In this document: piece after piece, positions 1 through 7,620 of the stretch | Layout: each line of letters opens with the position of its first letter | How positions within the stretch are numbered: position 1 is the first letter of the stretch | Origin: Oscillospiraceae bacterium | Lineage (GTDB): Bacteria; Bacillota_A; Clostridia; Oscillospirales; Ruminococcaceae | DNA: 64,000 nt | Reading direction: 5' to 3' | NCBI GenBank assembly: GCA_017523995.1 | Contig: JAFWUX010000034.1 | Coordinates: 1-64,000 of the forward strand | The notes under the pieces: generated by a model | What the model was told of the DNA's origin: nothing | Seen by the model: the letters and a program-made list of their open reading frames with translations, nothing else | The model's database searches: none | Program-made: the position numbers and the translations under genes

Positions 1-149
1 GCATATGTTTCAGTTGGTACATTTAATTGCTGCGGTTCAAACTGCGATCTGTATTCTCTGGGAAGAGGATAAGTTCCTCTCAATAGCTTCAGAATCTCAT
101 TGATATCGAACAGGTTGATGTTTTCTGGCATATGGTTCACTTCTTTCAT
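1..149 (-). CDS. Partial gene at left edge, unrecognised
   Basis: A reading frame on the minus strand starts at 149 (ATG) or at a second in-frame ATG at 131 and runs open off the left edge of the window. The start at 131 is preceded by a purine-rich GAAAG tract about 10 bases upstream, so it may be the real one. Only about 45 N-terminal residues are visible (MPENINLFDINEILKLL and on), and I do not recognise a family. It lies just before two likely immunity genes on the same strand, so it may belong to the same array. The composition is AT-rich like the rest of the first 9 kb. Confidence 0.45.
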   Translation of the reverse strand, partial: MKEVNHMPENINLFDINEILKLLRGTYPLPREYRSQFEPQQLNVPTETY

Positions 150-164
150 TGACAACCTTTTTTC

Positions 165-202
165 ACACTCAACGTTATTTTGCAAACACCCGAATCGCAA
201 CT
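165..202. repeat. Short repeat, copy a (pairs with 868-905)
   Basis: About 35 bases here are nearly identical to 868-905; the core is TTTTGCAAACACCCGAATCG in both. Read on the minus strand, both copies end the same short peptide tail (AIRVFAK, stop). They look like conserved remains of the 3' end of a duplicated gene, left between immunity genes. Confidence 0.7.
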
Positions 203-245
203 TTTGACAAGTCCGTTTTCTGCGATTTTACGCTGTTTTTCAGTA

Positions 246-345
246 CGACATTCAGCGGGGCAGGGCTGTTTTTATTCTTTCCTGATGATCGTACCGGGTG
301 CTGGTTCCTCAACACCTTGCGAAACATACTTTGAATCGCTGATCT
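246..345. repeat. About 100-bp repeat, copy 1 (pairs with 1658-1759)
   Basis: The stretch with GGGCTGTTTTTATTCTT, then CGTACCGG and GCGAAACATACTTTG, recurs at 1658-1759 with a modest number of changes. A shorter piece of the same unit, the GATTCAGCGATGCGGGGCT part, also occurs at 935-960. The repeat includes a short coding tail on the minus strand and the sequence just after its stop codon, so it marks duplicated gene ends rather than an insertion sequence. Confidence 0.7.
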
Positions 346-358
346 CAATAAACTGCAT
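272..358 (-). pseudogene. Orphan C-terminal gene fragment (28 codons)
   Basis: Minus-strand codons 358-272 read MQFIEISDSKYVSQG and continue to PAPGTIIRKE and a stop. The same tail (KYVSQGIE...PAAGT.IREE, stop) occurs at 1694-1759 but there is preceded by a stop codon. Two conserved tails without bodies suggest leftovers of a longer gene, possibly the end of a toxin or another array member. The ATG at 358 follows the stop of the 159-residue gene by 4 bases, so translation as a very small protein cannot be excluded. Confidence 0.45.
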
Positions 359-361
359 CTT

Positions 362-841
362 CTATTTATCATAATCCCAATGCTGCACCGGATAATCATT
401 GTTCAGCTTTTTGGTGTATTCGCAAATCTCTTCAGACCATTGGGTGGGTGTCAGCCCGCCTTTTACCAGCCGCAGATAAGTTTCAAACCATGCAAGACGG
501 AAATCATGGATTGCATGAAACTGATAGTGATTGTGTTCAATATACATCCATTTTCCGTTTTCGGCATGATCCTGCACATAACGCCATTTGAGCGCATCGG
601 TATGGCGGGAACGGAGTTCTAATTGCTGGGCAATATAGTTCGCGGCTTCTTTGAAAACCCATATTCGCAAATCGTCATAAGAGTGAAAGGAATGCTGAAT
701 CTTATCGGGACCTCTGTCACCTTCAGCGTATACATCCAATCCGCGTATATAAAATCCTCTGTAGCAAAACGCATTGGATAGGATATCAGCAGGAATATCC
801 TTCGGCAGATGCTGTTTGATCCATTCTTCGTATTGTTTCAT
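362..841 (-). CDS. Small unrecognised protein, possible immunity protein
   Basis: This 159-residue cytoplasmic protein has no signal peptide or membrane segment and is rich in Trp, Tyr and His. Visible features are an acidic N-terminal part with YRGFYIRGLDVYAEGDRG and a C-terminal half with WFETYLRLVKGGLTPTQW. The start is well placed: AAAGGAG lies 7 bases before the ATG at 841. I cannot assign a family with confidence. The context, a SUKH protein next door and repeated gene tails between them, suggests an immunity protein of a polymorphic toxin system (the Imm63 group was considered). That role is inferred from position only. Confidence 0.6.
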   Translation of the reverse strand: MKQYEEWIKQHLPKDIPADILSNAFCYRGFYIRGLDVYAEGDRGPDKIQHSFHSYDDLRIWVFKEAANYIAQQLELRSRHTDALKWRYVQDHAENGKWMYIEHNHYQFHAIHDFRLAWFETYLRLVKGGLTPTQWSEEICEYTKKLNNDYPVQHWDYDK

Positions 842-867
842 GATGACTCCTTTCTACAACCATACCC

Positions 868-905
868 CACACTCAACGCTATTTTGCAAACACCCGAATC
901 GCGGT
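868..905. repeat. Short repeat, copy b (pairs with 165-202)
   Basis: Second copy of the roughly 35-base unit at 165-202. It again sits directly upstream, on the minus strand, of a gene of the immunity array. Confidence 0.7.
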
Positions 906-924
906 TTTGGGATTGGAATGTCTG

Positions 925-960
925 CCCGCATCACTGGTGATTCAGCGATGCGGGGCTTTT
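925..960 (+). terminator. Terminator-like hairpin, array copy
   Basis: The arms CCCGCATC (925-932) and GATGCGGG (947-954) enclose a loop and are followed by GCTTTT. It points along the plus strand although all nearby genes are on the minus strand. It is repeated at 1657-1695, so it may simply be part of the repeated unit. Confidence 0.5.
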
Positions 961-975
961 GTTATTCATCTTTTG

Positions 976-1635
976 TTATTCATAATGAAAGTCAATCAAC
1001 CTTCTAAAGGTTACCGCATTTTCACAATCTGGATCAATGCCATCCTCGCTATCGGATAAAAAAGGTATCATCTGCCAGTCTTCCATACCACAGCCGCCGC
1101 ACATGATGAGATTCATTAGGAAAGTATAAAAGTCCTTTCCAAGAACCATACCATTACTGTCATCCCCATCGTGGCTCAGATAAACGACAGGCGGATTATC
1201 CGGATTTGAACCGATATCCAAAGAAATAATGTCACCGTTTCCTACATCAATGATACCGAGCTTGTGATGCCACACTTTATCATATTCGTCGTCTTCATTC
1301 GGGAAGCATTCTGAAACCCAGCCTCTCCGCATCATCTCGTTGCTTTCGGCTTCCTCCAAAGAGATCACATAGTGCGCAGCAAATAATTCTCTCAGTTCCT
1401 TCGGCAAAGAGTCACTGAATTCTTCTGGCAGAAACGCATTCATTTCAAAACACTGAGAATAATTCAGAAAGAAGTCACGAAGCTGCTTGGGCAGAGTCAT
1501 ACCAATACGATTTTCAACGGCTTTGATGCTCGCTTCATCTGCGCACGGTTCTGCTTTATAAGATGCTTCCTCATTTATTTTTTGATAGCTTTTTATAAGA
1601 TGACTGCATAATTGATCAAATCTCTGATAGTCCAT
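976..1635 (-). CDS. SUKH (SMI1/KNR4) family protein
   Basis: This 219-residue protein resembles the SMI1/KNR4 (SUKH) superfamily. The N-terminal part has the usual pattern of a helix with an AVENRIGMTLPKQLRDFF stretch (about residues 40-57), followed by acidic strands and GNGDIISLDIGSNPDNPPVVYL, the typical SUKH beta core with bound-ligand Gly-Asp. Bacterial SUKH proteins usually act as immunity partners of secreted nuclease or deaminase toxins in polymorphic toxin systems. No toxin gene is visible beside it, so this is an orphan immunity gene. A weak AAGGAAAAAG ribosome site precedes the start. Confidence 0.8.
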   Translation of the reverse strand: MDYQRFDQLCSHLIKSYQKINEEASYKAEPCADEASIKAVENRIGMTLPKQLRDFFLNYSQCFEMNAFLPEEFSDSLPKELRELFAAHYVISLEEAESNEMMRRGWVSECFPNEDDEYDKVWHHKLGIIDVGNGDIISLDIGSNPDNPPVVYLSHDGDDSNGMVLGKDFYTFLMNLIMCGGCGMEDWQMIPFLSDSEDGIDPDCENAVTFRRLIDFHYE

Positions 1636-1656
1636 ATTCTTTTTCCTTTACGCCTT

Positions 1657-1695
1657 CCCGCATCACTGGCGATTCAGCGATGCGGGGCTGTTTTT
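1657..1695 (+). terminator. Terminator-like hairpin, second array copy
   Basis: Arms CCCGCATC (1657-1664) and GATGCGGG (1679-1686) are followed by GCTGTTTTT. It is nearly identical to 925-960. Confidence 0.5.
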
Positions 1696-1759
1696 ATTCT
1701 TCCCTGATAACTGTACCGGCGGCGGGTACTTCGATGCCCTGCGAAACATACTTTGCATC
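1694..1759 (-). pseudogene. Second copy of the orphan gene tail
   Basis: Minus-strand codons read DAKYVSQGIEVPAAGT, then VIREE and a stop; the codon before them is TGA. It is homologous to the fragment at 272-358 and is therefore a remnant without a start. Confidence 0.5.
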
Positions 1760-2112
1760 TCATTTTCTCACTATCTCACAACAAGAAGGTCAAAGACTGA
1801 AACTAACAGATGCAGAATACGCGTTTATGGTACGTTACGGACCGCAAACCCAATACAAAATACAAATACCAGGATTGCAATCTATTTTCAGTCTTCATTG
1901 CCCGTCAAGGCTGACAATGTGACGACCGTCAGGAAGGAACAGTGACATCGCTCGATGCAATCGCCCGCGTGTGAGTGCCGCTGCCCGCGTAGGACATTTA
2001 TTTGTCTTCCAACTGAATTAGCCGTGAATTTACATCTCATTTTCTCACTATCTCAGGAAATAAGCAATAGAGGTTTATTGCATCCGTATTGAAACCATCC
2101 GATCAATCGGAA

Positions 2113-5100
2113 TTATAATCCTGTTTCTATAGTCAGATTGCTTCCTTCTCTTGCCTTTTTAACACGGATTTGCTGAGGAATATTCTCAATTAATTCTTCT
2201 CTGTGGCTTATTATTCCCACCAGTTTATTTTTTCCAGACAGATTGATAAGAATGTCCATTGCGCTCTCAATCGACTTGCGGTCAAGTGTTCCAAAACCCT
2301 CATCAATAAACAACGCATCCATCTGGACACCACCCAGATTCATTGAAACTGTATCAGACAATCCAAGTGCAAGGCTCAGAGATGCCTTAAAGCTCTCTCC
2401 TCCGGATAGATTTCCGACTGGTCTTCTGTGGCCGGTTAAATTATCCTGCACCTCCAGATCAAGAAATGTATTGCTTTTCTTTCCAAGCGAGTCTTCCTGT
2501 CGATATAATTCGTACTGACCGTCACTCATAGGCAAGAGCCTTCTGTTTGCTGCAGCAATTATACCATCAAAGCCAGCCGCCTGAATATACTGCTCCAGCG
2601 TGATCTTTCCGTTACCGGTGGTACCTTTAACTAGATTGTATAGTCTGGTGCATATACCATTTTCTTTTCTTGACTTTTCCAGTTCAGATTTCTGGGCGGT
2701 AATCTTTTCAAGCTTATCTTCATTTCCTACGAGCCTGTTTTTAATAGAATTGTTTATATCTCGCTTTTTCTCCACCTCAGTTTTCTGTGAATCGCACTTT
2801 TCTTTTAGCTGATCAATATCAATAACCTTAAGGTCTTTAGCATCTTTTTCAGCATCTTCAAGCTGCTTTTTATTCGTAGTAACTTCCTGCTTATATTTAC
2901 TGATCTCTTCATCAACTTCTGCTATTAAATCCTCTGACAGGACAAAACCGAGCATATCATTAACGGATTCAAATTTATTCTTTTTTACTTCTGCTTCAAG
3001 CTTCTGTTTTCTTTTCTCAGCCTCTTCTTTCTCTTTCGACAGAGAATCCTCCAGTGTTTTTAAAGCAGATTTCTGCGATGCTAATGTTTCGTCTGCTTCT
3101 TTGCTGGCTTTATCTGCACGTTCAATTTGATCCTGAATATTCTTTTTCTTCGTCTGTGCTTTATCTAACTCGGACTTTGCGGTTTTCCAGTTTTCAAAGC
3201 TCAGCTCTGCAAGAGTTTTCAGTACCTCTTCTTTTTTGGCTTTTTCCATTTTTGTATTCTGTTTCTTTTCGGCAAATTTTTCCTTATCCCGTGACAAGAT
3301 TTCCATCTTTTGGCCTTGTGCATTTTCAAGCTCCTTTTCCGATTTTGTAAGAGCGTCACATTCTTTTTTCAAAGCCTGTTGCTGAGTGGTGTTTTCTTCG
3401 ATTTTATCTTTTACGATGCACTGTGCCTTTTTTACTTCTTTTATTAGATCATCTAATTCGTTACCTGTGTCCTTAATATCAAGCGCTTTATCATTCAGGC
3501 ATTCAATAATATCTGCCATCAAACGGCTCTCAATTCCTTCCAATGAAGTTTTGGCAGTTTCGGCTTCTGTATTTGCATTCGACTTTTTAGACTGAAGAGC
3601 ATCTTCCTTTTCCTTTAGTTTTTTAAAATCCTCCTCGGTGATTGCTTCGGCAGGAATCTTTGCGAGTTCCGGATGATGCACAGATCCACAAACAGGACAT
3701 TGCTGTCCTTCCTCTAAACCTTCAGCTAATATACCTGCACGGCAATTATCCAGGATCCTTTCAGCTTCAATCCTTTCTTTACTTGCTTTTTCGTATGCTT
3801 CAAAAGCATTCATATAAGCTTTTTGCTTTTTTTCAAGTTCTTTCTTTTTAGTTGCCCTATCAGGTATTCCGGTATCTATGATCGTATTAATTCTGTCTAA
3901 AAGCTTCTGATAATTATCATGAAGCGCTTTGATTTCAATCAGCTTTTCTGGCGTACCCTTGAGAGCCTTAATAGTATCCTTAAGTTTATTGATCTCATCT
4001 TTGAGAGCCTTTTCTCTTTCCTCTAATGCTTTCTCTTCAGCTGTGAATCCCAGAGACTCTTTTTTCAGTTCCTCGATTCCACTTACCAGTTCATCTCGTT
4101 CCTGATACTTCTTCTCTTCTGCCTCGATCTTATCTATTAGCTTTTGAAGCATATCAACTTTGGGCTGCTCCTGTTTGGCTTTTTCAAATACCTCCTTTGC
4201 TTCAACAGATTTATCTGATGCTGTTTTAACATCTTTTTTCTTCTCTTCTATCTGCTTTTCAATCTCTTTTACGGACGTATCTTTTTCTTTCCATGACAAG
4301 TAAACCGGATTAACTTCTCTGGTTGCCAGTTTCTGTATGGTTAGGAGAGCTTCTTTTTCATCAATTTCTTTCTTCTTATCTTTCAGTTTCTTTTCTGATT
4401 CCTTAAGATCTTCAAATTTTTTAATAAAGCCATTATTGGTTTCAGCTTTTGCAAGGGTTTCTTTACTCTTCTCGAATTCCTTTTCAATAGCCTTCAATTC
4501 GGAATCTGCTACTTTTGACTTATTTTTATCCGAGCTGATTACTGACTTAACCATATCTATTATCTCTTCAAGATTCCATGCGCTTCCGGATCTCTTTGCA
4601 CGATCCTGAAGATTAGACAAAGCCTCAGCCAGTTCATCCTCCTTATCTATTGAGACATCGGAAAAATACTGTACAATGCTGTTCTCTGTTTCGATTTTCT
4701 GCCTATAGCTGGCATCCATCCGTTCTTTCAAACGATATTCGATATTGTTATATCCGCTTGTCTGAAAGATGGTACGCAGGATTTTCGTTCTCTCGTCTGT
4801 TTTAGCGTTCAGCAAATTCCAGAATTCGCCCTGAGCTATCATAGCAATCTGCATGAACTGCTTTGAATCAATATGCAGAAGGTTACGAATTATACCCGCT
4901 TCTTTTTCTGTACCATCAACATTTCTTAATCCTTCTACCGTCGTCCCATCAGGGTAGTAAAAAATAACCTTTTCCTTTTCTTCTGTTAATTTCCCATTTC
5001 TGTTTATGCGCTCAAAGGATGGCTCTCTGTAAATGTGATAATCTTTTCCCTGATGTGAAAAGTAAAAATCCACAAAACACTTTTCAGATTCTTTTGCATA

Positions 5101-5310
5101 TTCACTTCTCAGATTTTTGGTGTCTCTGAACTTTCCACTAGTTTCTCCGTACAGCGCAAAACAGATAGCGTCAAAGATCGTAGTCTTTCCCGCTCCGGTA
5201 TCACCAGATATTAAAAACAGCCCTTTATCCTCAAACTGAGAAAACTCTATTGCCGGCATCTTTCCGGCATATGGTCCGAATGCACTCATTATCAGTTTAA
5301 TCGGTTTCAT
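2113..5310 (-). CDS. sbcC: Exonuclease SbcC (ATPase subunit)
   Basis: This is the SMC-like ATPase of the SbcCD (Mre11-Rad50 type) nuclease, which opens hairpins and processes DNA ends in the cytoplasm. The protein is 1065 residues, normal for the family. Walker A GDTGAGKT lies at about residues 36-43. Two long coiled coils flank the zinc hook CPVC at 538-541, and the signature LSGGES (about 968), the Walker B FIDEG (about 1001-1005) and the D-loop GTLD follow. The start at 5310 (MKPIKL) is preferred over an upstream in-frame ATG because AGGTG precedes it and homologues begin there. It overlaps the end of sbcD by 14 bases. The AT-rich composition and the WYL regulator upstream are unlike a typical housekeeping locus. 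Confidence 0.93.
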   Translation of the reverse strand: MKPIKLIMSAFGPYAGKMPAIEFSQFEDKGLFLISGDTGAGKTTIFDAICFALYGETSGKFRDTKNLRSEYAKESEKCFVDFYFSHQGKDYHIYREPSFERINRNGKLTEEKEKVIFYYPDGTTVEGLRNVDGTEKEAGIIRNLLHIDSKQFMQIAMIAQGEFWNLLNAKTDERTKILRTIFQTSGYNNIEYRLKERMDASYRQKIETENSIVQYFSDVSIDKEDELAEALSNLQDRAKRSGSAWNLEEIIDMVKSVISSDKNKSKVADSELKAIEKEFEKSKETLAKAETNNGFIKKFEDLKESEKKLKDKKKEIDEKEALLTIQKLATREVNPVYLSWKEKDTSVKEIEKQIEEKKKDVKTASDKSVEAKEVFEKAKQEQPKVDMLQKLIDKIEAEEKKYQERDELVSGIEELKKESLGFTAEEKALEEREKALKDEINKLKDTIKALKGTPEKLIEIKALHDNYQKLLDRINTIIDTGIPDRATKKKELEKKQKAYMNAFEAYEKASKERIEAERILDNCRAGILAEGLEEGQQCPVCGSVHHPELAKIPAEAITEEDFKKLKEKEDALQSKKSNANTEAETAKTSLEGIESRLMADIIECLNDKALDIKDTGNELDDLIKEVKKAQCIVKDKIEENTTQQQALKKECDALTKSEKELENAQGQKMEILSRDKEKFAEKKQNTKMEKAKKEEVLKTLAELSFENWKTAKSELDKAQTKKKNIQDQIERADKASKEADETLASQKSALKTLEDSLSKEKEEAEKRKQKLEAEVKKNKFESVNDMLGFVLSEDLIAEVDEEISKYKQEVTTNKKQLEDAEKDAKDLKVIDIDQLKEKCDSQKTEVEKKRDINNSIKNRLVGNEDKLEKITAQKSELEKSRKENGICTRLYNLVKGTTGNGKITLEQYIQAAGFDGIIAAANRRLLPMSDGQYELYRQEDSLGKKSNTFLDLEVQDNLTGHRRPVGNLSGGESFKASLSLALGLSDTVSMNLGGVQMDALFIDEGFGTLDRKSIESAMDILINLSGKNKLVGIISHREELIENIPQQIRVKKAREGSNLTIETGL

Positions 5311-6454
5311 GTAATACACCTGCCTCTCTTGCAACTTCTCTCATAACTGCCATTTCCTCATCGCTTATCTCGCAGCTATACATCTGCCTGTAAAAATCAC
5401 TTATCAGATCTGCAAATGATCTGTTCTCAGCGATCTTTGATATATCTACCTGCTCCACTTCTCTTGTATGTGAATTATCGTAGTCAATCTTTACTGTATT
5501 GGGATACACCTGCTGAAAAACACCCATCGCATCGCTTATAAATTCTTCGTCAGTTAGTGTTGCATAGATAAAATCCTCCGGAGCAGTCACATTGGTCTTA
5601 TCAAGAAGATCCTGTAATCTCCCCCTAAGATGCCTCATATCCCTCTTTGGTTTGAGTGGTACTAATTCTATCTCCACCTTGCCTTTACCGCTCACCGTAA
5701 TCAAAGATACAGATTTTTCATTGTTCACCTCGCTAAGCGAATACTTAAGCGGTGAACCGGAATATCTGACCTCTTTGCGTCCGACCTGTTGAGGAGAATG
5801 AATATGTCCAAGAGCTACATAGTCAAATAAATCAAAACAGTCATAGCCTATCTTTTCAACAGTTCCTACACTCTGAGTTCCAAGACACTCAGAGCCGGAA
5901 AGAGCAGGATCTTCACTCTTTCCCATAACAAACTGATGAGCTACAATAACATTACACCTTGCCGGATCAATATCAGCACTGTCTATTATCGCCCTTACTG
6001 CATCATCATAGGTTTCTATCTTTGCTTCTGGAAGATAATTTCTGACCTGTGATGCTTTAACAAATGGAAGAAGATAGATGTCTATTTCCTCTTTCTCTTT
6101 TTTAAATGTATTCTTATAAAGCTTTCCTTCATATTTTGAATAGATGAAAATGTGGTTTGTTTCAAATAGCTTGCTGCCATAGTTCAGTCTCTCGTCAGAA
6201 TCGTGATTACCGCTAATCATGTATGTATGGACGTGCTTTTTAGCCAGGCTACTAAGAAAATTGTCCAGCATTCTTGTTGCGGCTTCGCTGGGGATGGCTT
6301 TATCATATATATCACCAGCAATCAAAACCGCATCCACAGACTGATCATCTACTATTTTAAGTAATTGGTTCAGCATATACTCCTGATCATCCTTCAAATC
6401 GAAATCTCCAAGTGATTTTCCCAGATGCAGATCTCCAATGTGCATCATCTTCAT
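5297..6454 (-). CDS. sbcD: Exonuclease SbcD (nuclease subunit)
   Basis: This 385-residue calcineurin-like phosphoesterase is the metal-dependent nuclease partner of SbcC. The metal-binding motifs are DLH (residues 8-10), GDIYD (47-51), GNHD (82-85), a later AHQF and GHIH. The start has a full AGGAGG site 9 bases upstream. It follows the WYL regulator by 23 bases and overlaps sbcC, so the three genes read as one transcript. The C-terminal part (after about residue 260) is the usual capping domain. Confidence 0.93.
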   Translation of the reverse strand: MKMMHIGDLHLGKSLGDFDLKDDQEYMLNQLLKIVDDQSVDAVLIAGDIYDKAIPSEAATRMLDNFLSSLAKKHVHTYMISGNHDSDERLNYGSKLFETNHIFIYSKYEGKLYKNTFKKEKEEIDIYLLPFVKASQVRNYLPEAKIETYDDAVRAIIDSADIDPARCNVIVAHQFVMGKSEDPALSGSECLGTQSVGTVEKIGYDCFDLFDYVALGHIHSPQQVGRKEVRYSGSPLKYSLSEVNNEKSVSLITVSGKGKVEIELVPLKPKRDMRHLRGRLQDLLDKTNVTAPEDFIYATLTDEEFISDAMGVFQQVYPNTVKIDYDNSHTREVEQVDISKIAENRSFADLISDFYRQMYSCEISDEEMAVMREVAREAGVLHETD

Positions 6455-6477
6455 ACATTAATACCTCCTGTGATGAT

Positions 6478-7443
6478 TTATAGGGCTTGCCTTGCCCATT
6501 CTTGACATTGAACTAATACTTTTTGAGGGGATATAATTCGCATCTTTTCTGGGAACTGAAAATACCAGCCCCAAAATGTCCTACTGATTTGTACTCTCAC
6601 TTTGGCTGAAAAGAGATTACTCTTCTCTAGTCGCTTGATTTTTGTTTCAAAACCGAACTGGTCATATACAACATCAATCAGTGAATCATCAAACTCAAGT
6701 TCAACTTCTGTTTCTTCTCCGCCATACATTTTGATAGCTTTTGAAGTATAGGTTGCTAGCTCGTTCTCTTTTACAAGTGCTTTTTTGCAAATATCGGTCT
6801 CTAGATGTTGCACATCTTCCATTCTATCTATTCGGAAATTCCGAAAATCTTTTATTGCTTGAATATAACAACGAAGATAATAATAATTATTTTCATATAT
6901 CAGAGCAATCGGGTCAACTATATATCGTTCCTTGTTATGTTTATATACCTTATTCCTATTTTCATCATGTTTGAAATATACAAAAGAGATTTGTTTTTGT
7001 CTACTGAAGGATTCTTCAATTACAGCAATAGAATCAAAAACACTAGTATTAGTCTGTTTTCTGATATTGAATCGTATTTTATTTATCAGAAGTGATTCTG
7101 CGCAGTGTGGACCGCCAAGACTGGCAATCTTTGATGTTAGGGCAATAGTCATATCTTCCGGAATAACAGATGATGCTTGAATTGCATCAATAATGATTTT
7201 TAATTCGGCCAATGAAAAACTATGTTGTTCCATGTAAAAAGCATTACTATGTCCAACTCTAATACATTTAACAGGATAGTTCATGTCTTGCAACTGGGAC
7301 ATATCTCTTGCTAGTGTTCTTCGATCACATGAAATTCCATATGCAGAAAGCTTTTCTAGAAGTGCATTGGTTGCAATGGGATGTTCAGCATCAGATTCCT
7401 GACTCAGAATTTCAGTTAGGTGCAACATCTTATTCTTTTGCAT
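6478..7443 (-). CDS. WYL-domain transcriptional regulator
   Basis: This 321-residue protein has an N-terminal winged-helix region (about 1-75, ...RRTLARDMSQLQDM...) and a WYL-type ligand-binding domain (about 150-230, PIALIYENNYYYLRCY and FRIDRMEDV), then a C-terminal WCX-like extension. WYL regulators respond to nucleic acid or nucleotide signals; known relatives control DNA-damage genes (PafBC) or phage-defence operons (BrxR, CapW). Here it heads an operon with sbcD and sbcC, so it probably controls them and itself. A GGAAAGGAG site precedes the ATG. The promoter with an adjacent inverted repeat is at 7478-7536. Confidence 0.88.
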   Translation of the reverse strand: MQKNKMLHLTEILSQESDAEHPIATNALLEKLSAYGISCDRRTLARDMSQLQDMNYPVKCIRVGHSNAFYMEQHSFSLAELKIIIDAIQASSVIPEDMTIALTSKIASLGGPHCAESLLINKIRFNIRKQTNTSVFDSIAVIEESFSRQKQISFVYFKHDENRNKVYKHNKERYIVDPIALIYENNYYYLRCYIQAIKDFRNFRIDRMEDVQHLETDICKKALVKENELATYTSKAIKMYGGEETEVELEFDDSLIDVVYDQFGFETKIKRLEKSNLFSAKVRVQISRTFWGWYFQFPEKMRIISPQKVLVQCQEWARQAL

Positions 7444-7477
7444 TATGCTTCTACTCCTTTCCCATTGTATACATTTA

Positions 7478-7506
7478 GAATAGCACTTTCTGGCTTACAT
7501 GTCAAT
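7478..7506 (-). promoter_or_regulatory. Promoter of WYL-sbcD-sbcC operon
   Basis: On the minus strand TTGACA is followed by 17 bases and TATTCT, a near-consensus sigma-A promoter. It lies about 35 bases before the start codon of the WYL gene. Confidence 0.8.
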
Positions 7507-7508
7507 CC

Positions 7509-7536
7509 GAAACTGTCACAAAAATGCGACAGTTTC
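7509..7536. promoter_or_regulatory. Perfect 9-bp inverted repeat, likely operator
   Basis: GAAACTGTC (7509-7517) and GACAGTTTC (7528-7536) are exact inverted copies separated by 10 bases. The dyad sits only 3 bases upstream of the -35 box of the WYL promoter. It has no T-run, so it is unlikely to be a terminator. WYL regulators such as BrxR and CapW bind inverted repeats in their own promoters, so this is probably the autoregulatory site. Confidence 0.65.
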
Positions 7537-7620
7537 TTTATGCGTGACAAATAGCTTACCATACAAATTCCTCATGTACCGATTTATACAACAGCACATT
7601 TATCTAATCAGGACCATCAA

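Larger units (their letters stand above)
1636..2112. other. Gene-poor stretch with degenerate repeats
   Basis: No intact gene is visible. It holds the second copy of the array repeat (1658-1759), a short unit ATCTCATTTTCTCACTATCT found twice (1757-1777 and 2034-2054), and short open pieces that look like decayed coding sequence. There is no obvious terminator for the SbcC gene beyond a weak CCGAT/ATCGG dyad near 2098-2110. Confidence 0.5.

Noticed and set aside
1680..1922. An 80-codon plus-strand open frame
   Set aside because: It starts inside the repeat unit and has no ribosome site or recognisable family; the region looks decayed.
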